A model generated the notes under the pieces. It did not search any database and was not told where the DNA came from. It worked only from the letters and a program-made list of their open reading frames with translations. 64,000 bases of DNA from Mycobacterium sp. SMC-8 (GTDB lineage: Bacteria > Actinomycetota > Actinomycetes > Mycobacteriales > Mycobacteriaceae), in contig NZ_CP079865.1 of the NCBI RefSeq assembly GCF_025263565.1, forward strand, positions 1,922,001 through 1,986,000. Reading direction: 5' to 3'. Shown one piece after another: positions 53,352-61,428 of the stretch. The position numbers were made by a program, and so were the translations under genes. Positions within the stretch are counted from its first letter, which is position 1. Each line of letters begins with the position of its first letter.

Positions 53352-53930
53352 CTACGCCGGCAGGCCCTTGTCCAGGACGTCGAGCGCGTTCAGGAACGCC
53401 TCGCCGGACATCGGTGAGTCGTCGGATGCGGCCATGAACACACCGATGATCGCTCCGGCGGTGACGCGCATCTGGTCGTCGTCCTCGGGCCGGTTGAGCC
53501 GCTGGGAGATCGCGACCGTGAGCCGCCGGATCGCCTTGACGTGCTCGTTCCACAGTGCCCCCTTGGCCTCGGGGAGCGAGTACAGCAACCGCTGCCGGGC
53601 GATCACATAGTCGAATTCCGGGCCCGCCATCGTGGCGAACACCTCGGCGGCGGCATGCCGGTATGCGGCCACCGGCGACAGCCCCGCCGGCGCGGCCAGG
53701 AACGCGTCCAGGATCGGCGCGAACAGATCGTCGGAGAACAGCACCGATTCCTTGGTCGGGAAGTAGCGGAAGAACGTCCGCGGGGAGACGTCGGCGGCCT
53801 CGGCGATCTGTTCGACGGTGGTTCGGGCGTAGCCGTGCCGCTCGAACAACCGGAACGCCTCCCGGCGCACCGTCTCGCGGGTGCGCGTCTTCTTGCGCTC
53901 CCGCAGACTGGGCCGCTCGCCGGTGCTCAT
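53352..53930 (-). CDS. TetR-family transcriptional regulator
   Basis: A 192-residue TetR protein: RERKKTRTRETVRREAFRLFERHGYARTTVEQ is the first helix region, HTH is EQIAEAADVSPRTFFRYFPTKE, and a ligand domain follows. Its ATG overlaps the LacI stop (ATGA), an unusual coupling of two regulator genes. It probably represses the amidohydrolase gene downstream, whose leader has a palindrome. Confidence 0.87.
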   Translation of the reverse strand: MSTGERPSLRERKKTRTRETVRREAFRLFERHGYARTTVEQIAEAADVSPRTFFRYFPTKESVLFSDDLFAPILDAFLAAPAGLSPVAAYRHAAAEVFATMAGPEFDYVIARQRLLYSLPEAKGALWNEHVKAIRRLTVAISQRLNRPEDDDQMRVTAGAIIGVFMAASDDSPMSGEAFLNALDVLDKGLPA

Positions 53931-55024
53931 CCCTCGATTGTGGCAGCGGCACCTGAGTGCGAGCTGGGCCGTCCGTGACGATCCGGCGACGGCGGCGCGG
54001 TCGTTCCGCGCACGATCAGCGTCGGTTCCAGCACCACATCGGTTGCGCGCGACGACCCTTCGACGAGCAGCTGAATCGCCAGCTCCACCGAGCGCCGAGC
54101 GATCTCGCCCGCATCCTGGTGAATGGTGGTCAGGTCGATTCGCGGGTTCTCCGACAGCCGGCTGTCGTCGTATCCCATCAGCGACACCTGACCGGGGACA
54201 TCCACGCCTGCGCGGGTGAAGACGTCGAGAACGCCGAGGGCACAGCGGTCGTTGCCGGCCAGCACCGCGGTGGGCAGCCTCGGCGCCGCCAGCATGGTGT
54301 GTGCCGCGGCGGCGCCGGCCTCCTCATTGTGGGCACCGGGGATCACCACGATCTCGTCGGCCAGTCCGTGCGCGCTCATCGCGCCCCGGTATGCGCGCAG
54401 CCGGTCGGCCGACCCGGGATCCTTGCCGCCGTCGACGTGGTGGATACGGCGGTGGCCCAGCCCAACCAGATAATCGATCGCCTGCCGGATGCCCTTGGCG
54501 TCATCGGTGCGCACGGTGGCCAGCGGCAGTTCGCCGTCCACGCCGGTCAGGCGCCGGCATGCGACCACCACCGGCGCCCGCGCGGCCAGCCGGGCGTAGA
54601 AGTCCTCGTCGGACCTCGGGCCGAGCAGGATCAAAGCCCCGCATCGGTGGCTGAGCAGGGAGTCGACGACAGTGGCCTCGGTGCGGCCGGGCAGGTTCGC
54701 CGACAGCAGCACCTCGTAGCCGAGTCGCTCGGCGGCCGGATAGATGTGGGTGATCAGCTCGGCCTCGAACAGCTGCCGGATGTCGCTCATCACGCCCAGG
54801 GTGCGGCTGCGGCCCTGAGCGAGCAGGCGGGCCGCGGAGTCGGGCCGGTAGCCGATCTCGTCGGCGATCGCGAGCACCCGCTGCCGCGTCTCGTCGCTGG
54901 CGCCGGGCTTGCCGTCCAAGATGAAGGACACGAGCGTGCGCGACACCCCGGCGCGTTCGGCGACGTCGGCCATCGTAGGCCGGCGTGGCGCGGCGCCGGG
55001 GGGGCGTCGGCGCGGTGTGGGCAC
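53927..55024 (-). CDS. LacI-family transcriptional regulator of the inositol-type operon
   Basis: A 365-residue LacI repressor: HTH MADVAERAGVSRTLVSFILDGKPGASDETRQRVL, followed by the periplasmic-binding-protein-like effector domain (LGVMSDIRQLFEAELI, TAVLAGNDRCALGVLDVF, VSLMGYDDSRLSENP). GTG at 55024 has AAAGGA upstream; longer in-frame starts exist up to 55090. It is divergent from the sugar-transporter operon, with overlapping palindromes in the gap, so it most likely represses that operon and itself in the absence of the inducer. Confidence 0.88.
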   Translation of the reverse strand: MPTPRRRPPGAAPRRPTMADVAERAGVSRTLVSFILDGKPGASDETRQRVLAIADEIGYRPDSAARLLAQGRSRTLGVMSDIRQLFEAELITHIYPAAERLGYEVLLSANLPGRTEATVVDSLLSHRCGALILLGPRSDEDFYARLAARAPVVVACRRLTGVDGELPLATVRTDDAKGIRQAIDYLVGLGHRRIHHVDGGKDPGSADRLRAYRGAMSAHGLADEIVVIPGAHNEEAGAAAAHTMLAAPRLPTAVLAGNDRCALGVLDVFTRAGVDVPGQVSLMGYDDSRLSENPRIDLTTIHQDAGEIARRSVELAIQLLVEGSSRATDVVLEPTLIVRGTTAPPSPDRHGRPSSHSGAAATIEG

Positions 55025-55088
55025 GAGCGGGGTCCTTTCGACGAGTGACGGTTGACACATTCGGACCGCCCGGTTCATAGTAGACCTC

Positions 55089-55112
55089 ACGCGCGTTACT
55101 AACGCGCGTTAG
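55089..55112. promoter_or_regulatory. Overlapping LacI-type operators
   Basis: A 21-bp perfect palindrome centred on 55099 (55089-55109, ACGCGCGTTA-C-TAACGCGCGT) overlaps a second, 14-bp palindrome CTAACGCGCGTTAG (55099-55112). LacI-family operators are CG-centred palindromes of this kind. The site lies 64-87 bp upstream of the LacI start and 20-44 bp before the transporter start. Confidence 0.75.
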
Positions 55113-55132
55113 TTCCCGAAGCGAGGTTCCCG

Positions 55133-56548
55133 GTGGCTGTTTCAACCCCACGCGATCAGTCGGGTCGCTTCCTGACGAAGCTCACCGTCATCGCCACCCT
55201 CGGCGGTCTGTTGTTCGGCTACGACACCGGCGTCATCTCCGGCGCCCTGCTCTACATGAAGGACGACCTGGCGTTGTCGCCCTTCGGTGAGGCCACCGTG
55301 GTCAGCTCGCTGCTGTTCCCCGGCGCGGCATTCGGAGCGCTGTTCGGCGGACGGGTCGCCGACCGGATCGGGCGCAAGCGCTCGCTGCTGGTCTGCGCGG
55401 GTCTGTTCCTGGTCGGCGCGATCGGCTGCGCGCTGGCGCCCAACGTCCAGATCATGGTCGCCGCGCGGATCGTGCTGGGCCTCGGAGTCGGCGCTGCCGC
55501 CGTGACGTGCCCGCTGTACCTGGCCGAGATGGCGCCGGCCGAGCGGCGTGGCCGCATGGTCACGATCAACGAACTGATGATCGTCACCGGACAGATGCTG
55601 GCCTTCGCCACCAACGCGTTGCTCGACCACCTCGTCCGCGATCCGCACGTATGGCGGACCATGCTCGCGGTGGCCGCCGTCCCGGCGGTCGCGCTGCTGA
55701 TCGGGATGCTGGTGCTGCCGGATTCCCCGCGCTGGTACGCGCTCAAAGGCCGACTCCCCGAAGCCCGGAAGGTGTTGCAGCTCAGTCGCAATCCGGTCGA
55801 GGCCGAGACCGAGTACGCGATCGTGGTGGACCACACCAGCCACATGCTCAAGAGCACCAGCACGCCGTTCTCCGTGATCCGGGACGTGCCGTGGATCCGC
55901 CGCGTCGTGCTGATCGGGTGCGGACTGGCGATCGTGCAGCAGGCCACCGGAATCAACACCGTGAACTACTACGCACCGACCATCCTCGAGCAGAGCGGTC
56001 TCGGGGTCAGCGCCGCGCTGGTCGCGACCATCGCCGTCGGCGTCACCTCGGTGATCACCACGATCATCGGCATCATCCTGCTCGGCTACATCGGCCGGCG
56101 CACCATGCTGCTCATCGGATTCGCCGGGGTGGCCGCATCGCAGGCGGCGCTCGCCGCTGTGTTCCTGTTGCCGGAGAACACCACTCGCAGCTACGTGATC
56201 CTCGCCTGCATGGTGCTGTTCGTCGGCTTCGTGCAGATGTTCATCGGAACCTGTGTGTGGCTGCTGCTCTCGGAGATCTTCCCGCTGTCGGTGCGCGGCT
56301 TCGCCATGGGCATAGCGGTTTTCGTGCTGTGGTGCACCAACGCGGTCATCTCGTTCCTGTTCCCGCTACTGAACAACGCACTCGGGTCCACCGGAACCTT
56401 CGCCCTCTTCGTCCTGGTGAACATCGGGTCCTGGATCTTCGTGCACCGCCTGGTGCCCGAGACCAAGGGCACCACCCTCGAAGAACTCGAGGAACGTCTG
56501 GAAAGCCAGGGCGCCCCGTCGTCGACCATCGAAAGGACACCTGTATGA
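55133..56548 (+). CDS. iolT: MFS sugar/polyol:H+ symporter (inositol-type transporter)
   Basis: A 471-residue sugar porter with 12 predicted helices: GGLLFGYDTGVISGAL (first helix, sugar-porter signature), GGRVADRIGRKRSLL, PLYLAEMAPAERRGRMV and PDSPRWYALKGR, QQATGINTVNYYAPTI, and the PETKGTTLEELEE end motif. This pattern is that of IolT/XylE-type proton symporters. With the dehydrogenase and isomerases downstream it points to myo-inositol or a similar cyclitol. GTG start at 55133, after GAGG. Confidence 0.88.
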   Translation: MAVSTPRDQSGRFLTKLTVIATLGGLLFGYDTGVISGALLYMKDDLALSPFGEATVVSSLLFPGAAFGALFGGRVADRIGRKRSLLVCAGLFLVGAIGCALAPNVQIMVAARIVLGLGVGAAAVTCPLYLAEMAPAERRGRMVTINELMIVTGQMLAFATNALLDHLVRDPHVWRTMLAVAAVPAVALLIGMLVLPDSPRWYALKGRLPEARKVLQLSRNPVEAETEYAIVVDHTSHMLKSTSTPFSVIRDVPWIRRVVLIGCGLAIVQQATGINTVNYYAPTILEQSGLGVSAALVATIAVGVTSVITTIIGIILLGYIGRRTMLLIGFAGVAASQAALAAVFLLPENTTRSYVILACMVLFVGFVQMFIGTCVWLLLSEIFPLSVRGFAMGIAVFVLWCTNAVISFLFPLLNNALGSTGTFALFVLVNIGSWIFVHRLVPETKGTTLEELEERLESQGAPSSTIERTPV

Positions 56549-57450
56549 GCAGCATTCGTGTTGGCTCCGCGCCGGATTCGTGGGGGGTGTGGTTTCCCGA
56601 CGATCCGCAGCAGACGCCCTACACCCGTTTCCTCGACGAGGTCGCCGAGTCGGGCTATGAGTGGATCGAGCTGGGCCCCTACGGGTACCTGCCCACCGAC
56701 CCGGCCAAGCTGGCCGACGAGCTGGCCGCCCGGGGGCTCAAGCTCTCGGCCGGGACGGTGTTCGAGCACCTGCACCAGGATGACTCATGGGATGCGGTCT
56801 GGAAGCAGATCGAGGACGTCGCCAAGCTGACCGCCGCGGTCGGCGGCAAGCACGTGGTCGTGATCCCGGAGATGTGGCGCGACCCGGCCACCGGCGAGGT
56901 TCTCGAAGACCGCCACCTCACCGCCGAGCAGTGGGCCAAGAAGACCGGCGGCATGAACGACCTCGGCAAGGCGATGTTCGAAACCTACGGGGTGCGTGCG
57001 CAGTATCATCCGCACGCCGACTCCCACGTCGACACCGAGGACAACGTGTACCGCTTCCTCGATGGCACCGACAGCCGGTATGTGAACTTGTGCCTGGACA
57101 CCGGCCACATCTCCTACTGCGGCGGCGACAACATCGCGATCATCCGCCGGGCCCCCGAACGCATCGGATATCTGCACCTCAAGCAGGTCGATCCGCAGGT
57201 CCGCGCCAAGGTTGAAGCCGAGGACCTGCCGTTCGGCGAGGCGGTCAAGCTCGGCGCGATGACCGAACCGCCGCTGGGGATCCCGGACATGCCACCGCTT
57301 CTCGCCGAGGTCGAGAAACTCGGCATCGACGTGTTCGCGATCGTCGAGCAGGACATGTATCCCTGCCTCGCCGACGCCCCGCTGCCCATCGCCAAGCGCA
57401 CCCGCAACTACCTCGGGTCGTGCGGCATCCCGTCCGTCACATTCAAGTAA
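56545..57450 (+). CDS. Xylose-isomerase-like TIM-barrel protein (IolE/IolI-like)
   Basis: A 301-residue sugar-phosphate isomerase/epimerase fold protein: VGSAPDSWGVWFPDD, FEHLHQDDSWDAVWKQI, HVVVIPEMW, YHPHADSHVDTEDN with the metal-site His and acidic residues, and LDTGHISYCGGD. Similar proteins in inositol operons are 2-keto-inositol dehydratase (IolE) or inosose isomerase (IolI); which one cannot be settled by eye. ATG overlaps the transporter stop; GAAAGGAC precedes it. Confidence 0.83.
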   Translation: MSSIRVGSAPDSWGVWFPDDPQQTPYTRFLDEVAESGYEWIELGPYGYLPTDPAKLADELAARGLKLSAGTVFEHLHQDDSWDAVWKQIEDVAKLTAAVGGKHVVVIPEMWRDPATGEVLEDRHLTAEQWAKKTGGMNDLGKAMFETYGVRAQYHPHADSHVDTEDNVYRFLDGTDSRYVNLCLDTGHISYCGGDNIAIIRRAPERIGYLHLKQVDPQVRAKVEAEDLPFGEAVKLGAMTEPPLGIPDMPPLLAEVEKLGIDVFAIVEQDMYPCLADAPLPIAKRTRNYLGSCGIPSVTFK

Positions 57451-57461
57451 GGGTCACGAGC

Positions 57462-58493
57462 ATGTCCGAAATCCGCATAGCAGTACTAGGTGTGGGCCTG
57501 ATGGGCGCAGATCACGTCGCGCGCCTGGCCTCCCGTATCTCCGGCGCCCGCGTCGCCGTCGTCAACGACTACGTCACCGAGAAGGCCGAGCAGCTGGCCG
57601 CGAGCATTCCCGGCTGCCGGGCGATCGCCGACCCGCTGGACGCGATCGCGGATCCGGACGTCGACGCCGTGCTGTTGGCGACGCCGGGCCCGACGCACGA
57701 AAAGCAGCTGCTGGCCTGCCTGGAGCACCGCAAGCCGGTGCTGTGCGAGAAGCCGCTGACCACCGACGTCGAGACCTCGCTCGAGGTGGTCCGGCGGGAG
57801 GCCGAGCTGGGGGTGCGGCTGATCCAGGTCGGCTTCATGCGCCGCTTCGACGACGAGTACGCGCAGCTCAAGGCGCTGATCGACGGTGGCGAGCTCGGCG
57901 AGCCCCTGGTGATGCACTGCGTGCACCGCAACCCGGCGGTGCCGGACCACTTCGACTCGGCGATGACGGTTCGCGATTCACTGGTCCACGAGGTCGACGT
58001 GACGCGCTTCCTGTTCGACGAGGAGATCACCTCGATCCAGATCATTAAACCGACCCCGAATTCGTTGGCGCGGCAGGGCTTGTTCGATCCTCAGATCGCG
58101 ATCATGCGGACCGCGAGCGGCAGGCACGTGGACGTCGAACTCTTCGTCACCACGGGCGTGGCCTACGAGGTGCGCACCGAGGTCGTCGCCGAAAAGGGCA
58201 GCGCGACGATCGGTCTGGACGTCGGGTTGGTGCTCAAGAGTGCGCCGGGCACCTGGGGCGGCACCATCACGCCCAGCTTCAAGGAGCGGTTCGGCCGCGC
58301 CTATGACACCGAGATCCAACGGTGGGTCGACGCGGTTCACAGAGGGGGCGAAACCGGTGACTTTACCGATGGGCCGACGGCCTGGGACGGCTACGCCGCC
58401 ACGGCGGTGTGCGAAGCGGGCGTGCAGGCCCTGCAGTCCGGACAACCCGTCGCGGTCAGCATGGCCGACCGCGCCTCGATTCCGGGAGCCTGA
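57462..58493 (+). CDS. iolG: Inositol 2-dehydrogenase / Gfo-Idh-MocA oxidoreductase
   Basis: A 343-residue Gfo/Idh/MocA dehydrogenase: VLGVGLMGADHVARLA Rossmann motif, the EKP motif (VLCEKPLT, about 94-101) and DSLVHEVDVTRFLFDEE with the catalytic Asp/His pair. The C-terminal domain is the usual beta-sheet. It likely oxidises inositol to 2-keto-inositol with NAD, by neighbourhood with the transporter and IolE-like genes. It starts at an ATG 11 bp after the previous stop, behind GGGTCACGAGC. Confidence 0.86.
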   Translation: MSEIRIAVLGVGLMGADHVARLASRISGARVAVVNDYVTEKAEQLAASIPGCRAIADPLDAIADPDVDAVLLATPGPTHEKQLLACLEHRKPVLCEKPLTTDVETSLEVVRREAELGVRLIQVGFMRRFDDEYAQLKALIDGGELGEPLVMHCVHRNPAVPDHFDSAMTVRDSLVHEVDVTRFLFDEEITSIQIIKPTPNSLARQGLFDPQIAIMRTASGRHVDVELFVTTGVAYEVRTEVVAEKGSATIGLDVGLVLKSAPGTWGGTITPSFKERFGRAYDTEIQRWVDAVHRGGETGDFTDGPTAWDGYAATAVCEAGVQALQSGQPVAVSMADRASIPGA

Positions 58494-58496
58494 CGC

Positions 58497-59369
58497 ATGA
58501 AGATCGCACTCGATCCGACGCCCTTCCACCACGACTACTCGCTGTTGGAGTTCCCCAAGCTCGTCGCGGACCTGGGCTACGAGTATCTGCAGCTGACGCC
58601 GCACCGGGACTTCATCCCGTTCTACAACCACCCGCGCGCCGACGACGACCTGGTGGCGAGCATCCGCAAGGCGTGCGCGGATGCCGGGGTGGGCATCGCG
58701 TCGGTGCTGCCGGTGCTGCGCTGGTCCGGCCCGGACGAGGACGCCCGCGAAGCCGCGGTGCGCAACTGGAAACGGGTCGTACAGATCACCGTCGACCTCG
58801 GCGTCAACGTGATCAACACCGAGTTCTCCGGCCGCCCGGAGAAGGCCGAGGAGTCCGAGCGGGCGTTCTTCCGGTCGATGGAGGAGCTGCTCCCGATCTT
58901 CGAGCGCGAAGGCATCGACGTGCGGATCGACCCGCACCCCGATGACTTCGTCGAGGACGGACTGGAGGCGCTGCGCATCATCCGCGGGGTGAACTCCCCG
59001 AACATCGGGTTCGTTTTCGTCGCCTGCCACGCTTTCCACATGGGGGGCAACATGGCCGAGATCATGGCCGCGGCGGGGGACAAGCTGCGCCTGGTGCACG
59101 TCGCGGACTCGATGGACCATCACCGGTCGCACGGACTGCGCTACATCACCAATCCGCCGGGCAATCCGGTGCGGGTGCACCAGCACCTCAAGATCGGTGA
59201 CGGCGACGTCGACTGGGATGAGTTCTTCGGCGGCTTAGGCAAACTCGGCTTCTACCACCGCGACGACACCGTGATGGTCTCCAGCGTGTTCGGTGAAGAC
59301 GAGCAGGCCCGCGACGTGTCCCGCTACCAGCTGGCGACCATGACCGACTACGTCGACAAGTACCGCTGA
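58497..59369 (+). CDS. Sugar phosphate isomerase/epimerase (IolH-like TIM barrel)
   Basis: A 290-residue TIM-barrel protein of the AP-endonuclease-2/xylose-isomerase superfamily: ALDPTPFHHDYSLLEFP, LQLTPHRDFIPFYNHPRADDD, VNVINTEFSGRPEK, DVRIDPHPDDFVEDG, VACHAFHMGGNM and LVHVADSMDHHRSHGLRY. It is similar to the IolH proteins found in actinobacterial inositol clusters; the reaction is unknown. 3 bp after the iolG stop. A palindromic 61-bp repeat follows its stop. Confidence 0.8.
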   Translation: MKIALDPTPFHHDYSLLEFPKLVADLGYEYLQLTPHRDFIPFYNHPRADDDLVASIRKACADAGVGIASVLPVLRWSGPDEDAREAAVRNWKRVVQITVDLGVNVINTEFSGRPEKAEESERAFFRSMEELLPIFEREGIDVRIDPHPDDFVEDGLEALRIIRGVNSPNIGFVFVACHAFHMGGNMAEIMAAAGDKLRLVHVADSMDHHRSHGLRYITNPPGNPVRVHQHLKIGDGDVDWDEFFGGLGKLGFYHRDDTVMVSSVFGEDEQARDVSRYQLATMTDYVDKYR

Positions 59370-59378
59370 CCAACGACC

Positions 59379-59441
59379 CGCCGAAATCGCATTCCACGCG
59401 GCCGAAACGCGAAAAACGGCGCATGGAATGCGATTTCGGCG
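59379..59441. repeat. Palindromic 61-bp repeat, copy 1
   Basis: 18-bp perfect arms (CGCCGAAATCGCATTCCA and its complement) at 59379-59396 and 59424-59441 with a 27-bp centre. It is located between the IolH-like gene and the next isomerase gene on the same strand. The 61-bp core 59380-59440 is identical to copy 2. Confidence 0.85.
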
Positions 59442-59453
59442 CAAGGGAAACTC

Positions 59454-60449
59454 ATGAAACTAGGTGTGTATACCGCGATCCTGCATGACCGTCCGCTAGC
59501 CGAAGCGCTGGAGATCATCGCATCACTCGGGCTGACCGGTGCGGAGATCAACGCCGGCGGGTTCCTGCCGACACCGCATCTGCCCGTCGCGCAACTGTTG
59601 TCCGGTGAGGTCACGCCGCGCGGGTATCTGTCGGCGTTCGACGGCACGGGTGTGTCGATCGCCGGGCTGAACTGCAACGGCAACCCACTGCACCCGGACC
59701 CAGAGGTGGGGCCGGAGGACGCCGACGACCTGCGCAACGCGATCCGCGTCGCCGGGCTGCTCGGTGTTGACCGGGTGGTCACGATGTCCGGACTGCCGCA
59801 GGCACATCCCGGCGGTCGATGGCCGGCGTGGAACGTGAAGACCTGGGACTCAGGTTATCTGGACTCGCTGGACTACCAGTGGGACGAGGTCGCGCTGCCG
59901 TTCTGGACCGAGATCGACGCGTTGGCCCGCGAGCACGGAGTCAAGGTCGCGATCGAGATGCACCCACAGAACCTGGTGTTCAACCCGGCCACCCTGAAGC
60001 GGCTGGTCGAGCACACCGGCGCCAGGCACATCGGCGCCGAGATGGACCCGTCGCATCTGTTCTGGCAGGGTATCGACCCTGTCGCCGCGATCGAGTGGCT
60101 GGGCCCGCTGGTGTTCCACGCTGCGGCCAAGGACACCCGGATCAACGACAACTGCCGGATCTACGGCGTGCTCGATGAGCGGTTTACCCGAATCCCGCTG
60201 GAGCAGAATCCGACCGGTCTCGGTGGCAGGCACGTGGTGAACAAGTGGCCGGAGGACTCGGCCTGGGATTTTGTCGCAGTAGGCCGCGGTCACGACGTCG
60301 ACTTCTGGTCGCGGTTCCTGCGTGCGCTGGAGGCCGTCGATCCGGACATGTGGGTCAACATCGAACACGAGGACGTCGCGTTCGGCCCGATAGAAGGGTT
60401 GAGGGTCGCCGCCGACACTTTGAGGTCCGCGAACTCGGCACACTTCTGA
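59454..60449 (+). CDS. Sugar phosphate isomerase/epimerase (TIM barrel)
   Basis: A 331-residue xylose-isomerase-like protein: VYTAILHDRPLAEALEIIASLGLTGAEI, CNGNPLHPDPEVG, VTMSGLPQAHPGGRWP, AIEMHPQNLVFNPATLKRL, IGAEMDPSHLFWQGIDP and IEHEDVAFGPIEGL. The metal-ligand set is complete. It may be a third epimerase/isomerase of the inositol route or act on a related sugar acid. It has a repeat element on each side and starts 84 bp after the IolH-like gene, with AAGGGAAA before the ATG. Confidence 0.82.
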   Translation: MKLGVYTAILHDRPLAEALEIIASLGLTGAEINAGGFLPTPHLPVAQLLSGEVTPRGYLSAFDGTGVSIAGLNCNGNPLHPDPEVGPEDADDLRNAIRVAGLLGVDRVVTMSGLPQAHPGGRWPAWNVKTWDSGYLDSLDYQWDEVALPFWTEIDALAREHGVKVAIEMHPQNLVFNPATLKRLVEHTGARHIGAEMDPSHLFWQGIDPVAAIEWLGPLVFHAAAKDTRINDNCRIYGVLDERFTRIPLEQNPTGLGGRHVVNKWPEDSAWDFVAVGRGHDVDFWSRFLRALEAVDPDMWVNIEHEDVAFGPIEGLRVAADTLRSANSAHF

Positions 60450-60452
60450 TCC

Positions 60453-60514
60453 TGCCGAAATCGCATTCCACGCGGCCGAAACGCGAAAAACGGCGCATGG
60501 AATGCGATTTCGGC
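60453..60514. repeat. Palindromic 61-bp repeat, copy 2
   Basis: Arms of 17 bp at 60454-60470 and 60498-60514; the core of 61 bp is identical to copy 1. It occupies the gap between the convergent isomerase gene and the LysR gene, where a bidirectional terminator would be useful. Confidence 0.85.
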
Positions 60515-60526
60515 GCATGAGGGACG

Positions 60527-61402
60527 TCAGCGGGCGGCGGCGGTCAGCGCGTCGACGAACTGGTCGACCAGCAGATCGGCGTCGGTCCGGTACAGCGCGC
60601 TCATCGCGATCCGCAACGGCGAGCGAACCCGCACCACGGTGATGCCCGGCTGGGTCTGGGCCGAGCTCTCCGGGACCAGGGCCACCCCCAGACCAGCAGC
60701 CACCATGGCCAGCTGACTGCTGATCGACTGGGCGAAGTGTTCTGCGGTGGGGGAGAACCCGGCGCCACGACAGCACGCCGCGACCTGGTCGTGGTAGTCC
60801 GGCGTCACCGACCGGGGGATCCACACCCAGGGCAGTTCGGCTGCCTTGGCGAGGTCTGCCCGCAGCCCGGGCGGCAGTGTCCAGTCGGCCGGCGCCGCGA
60901 GCGCGAACGGTTCTCTGGTCAACGTGATGTGGTGCAGCCACGGCCGCGCCGGGCCATGCCGGACGACCGCGATGTCGATCTCCCTGCGCTGCAGCAGCTC
61001 TGAGCCCAGGTGGGTGTCGACCTCGCGGACCCGCACCTTGACGTTCGGGTGGGACCGGGCATGGGTCGCCAGCGCGGTCGGCAGAACGCGAGTGAAAGAG
61101 GTTGTCACAGCGCCGATCCGGAGTTCGCCCAGCTGCCCCTCGGCGGCCAGACGGGCGGCGGATCCGGCGTCCTGCGCGGCGGCCACGATCCGGCGGCACC
61201 GGTCCAGGAAGACCGTTCCCGCCGGGGTCAGCACGACGTGGCGCGTGGTCCGGTTCAGCAACAGCACCCCGAGTCGCTTCTCGAGGGCCTTCACCGCCGC
61301 CGACAGCGGCGGCTGGGACATCTGCAGGCGCTCCGCGGCCCTGCCGAAGTTCAGCTCCTCGGCCACCGCGATGAAATACCGGGCCTCGCGCACTTCGATC
61401 AT
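60527..61402 (-). CDS. LysR-family transcriptional regulator
   Basis: A 291-residue LysR regulator: HTH (FGRAAERLQMSQPPLSAAVKALEKRLGVLLLNRTTRHV) and a periplasmic-binding-type effector domain (LRIGAVTTSFTRVLPTAL, IDIAVVRHGPARPW, LAMVAAGLGVALVPESS). It is divergent from the MFS exporter with only 26 bp between the chosen starts, so the operator overlaps both leaders. The ATG at 61402 gives the standard N-terminus MIEVREARYF; a longer open frame upstream is not protein-like. Confidence 0.87.
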   Translation of the reverse strand: MIEVREARYFIAVAEELNFGRAAERLQMSQPPLSAAVKALEKRLGVLLLNRTTRHVVLTPAGTVFLDRCRRIVAAAQDAGSAARLAAEGQLGELRIGAVTTSFTRVLPTALATHARSHPNVKVRVREVDTHLGSELLQRREIDIAVVRHGPARPWLHHITLTREPFALAAPADWTLPPGLRADLAKAAELPWVWIPRSVTPDYHDQVAACCRGAGFSPTAEHFAQSISSQLAMVAAGLGVALVPESSAQTQPGITVVRVRSPLRIAMSALYRTDADLLVDQFVDALTAAAR

Positions 61403-61428
61403 TGATATGGCGTCCCTATAACTGCAAC

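Noticed and set aside
57978..59186. 402-residue open frame antisense to the isomerase and iolG genes
   Set aside because: It spans two well-supported genes on the opposite strand and has no start site context.
59379..59441. Palindrome considered as a tRNA or structured ncRNA
   Set aside because: No cloverleaf or conserved tRNA residues; the structure is a single long stem, more like a terminator or REP element.
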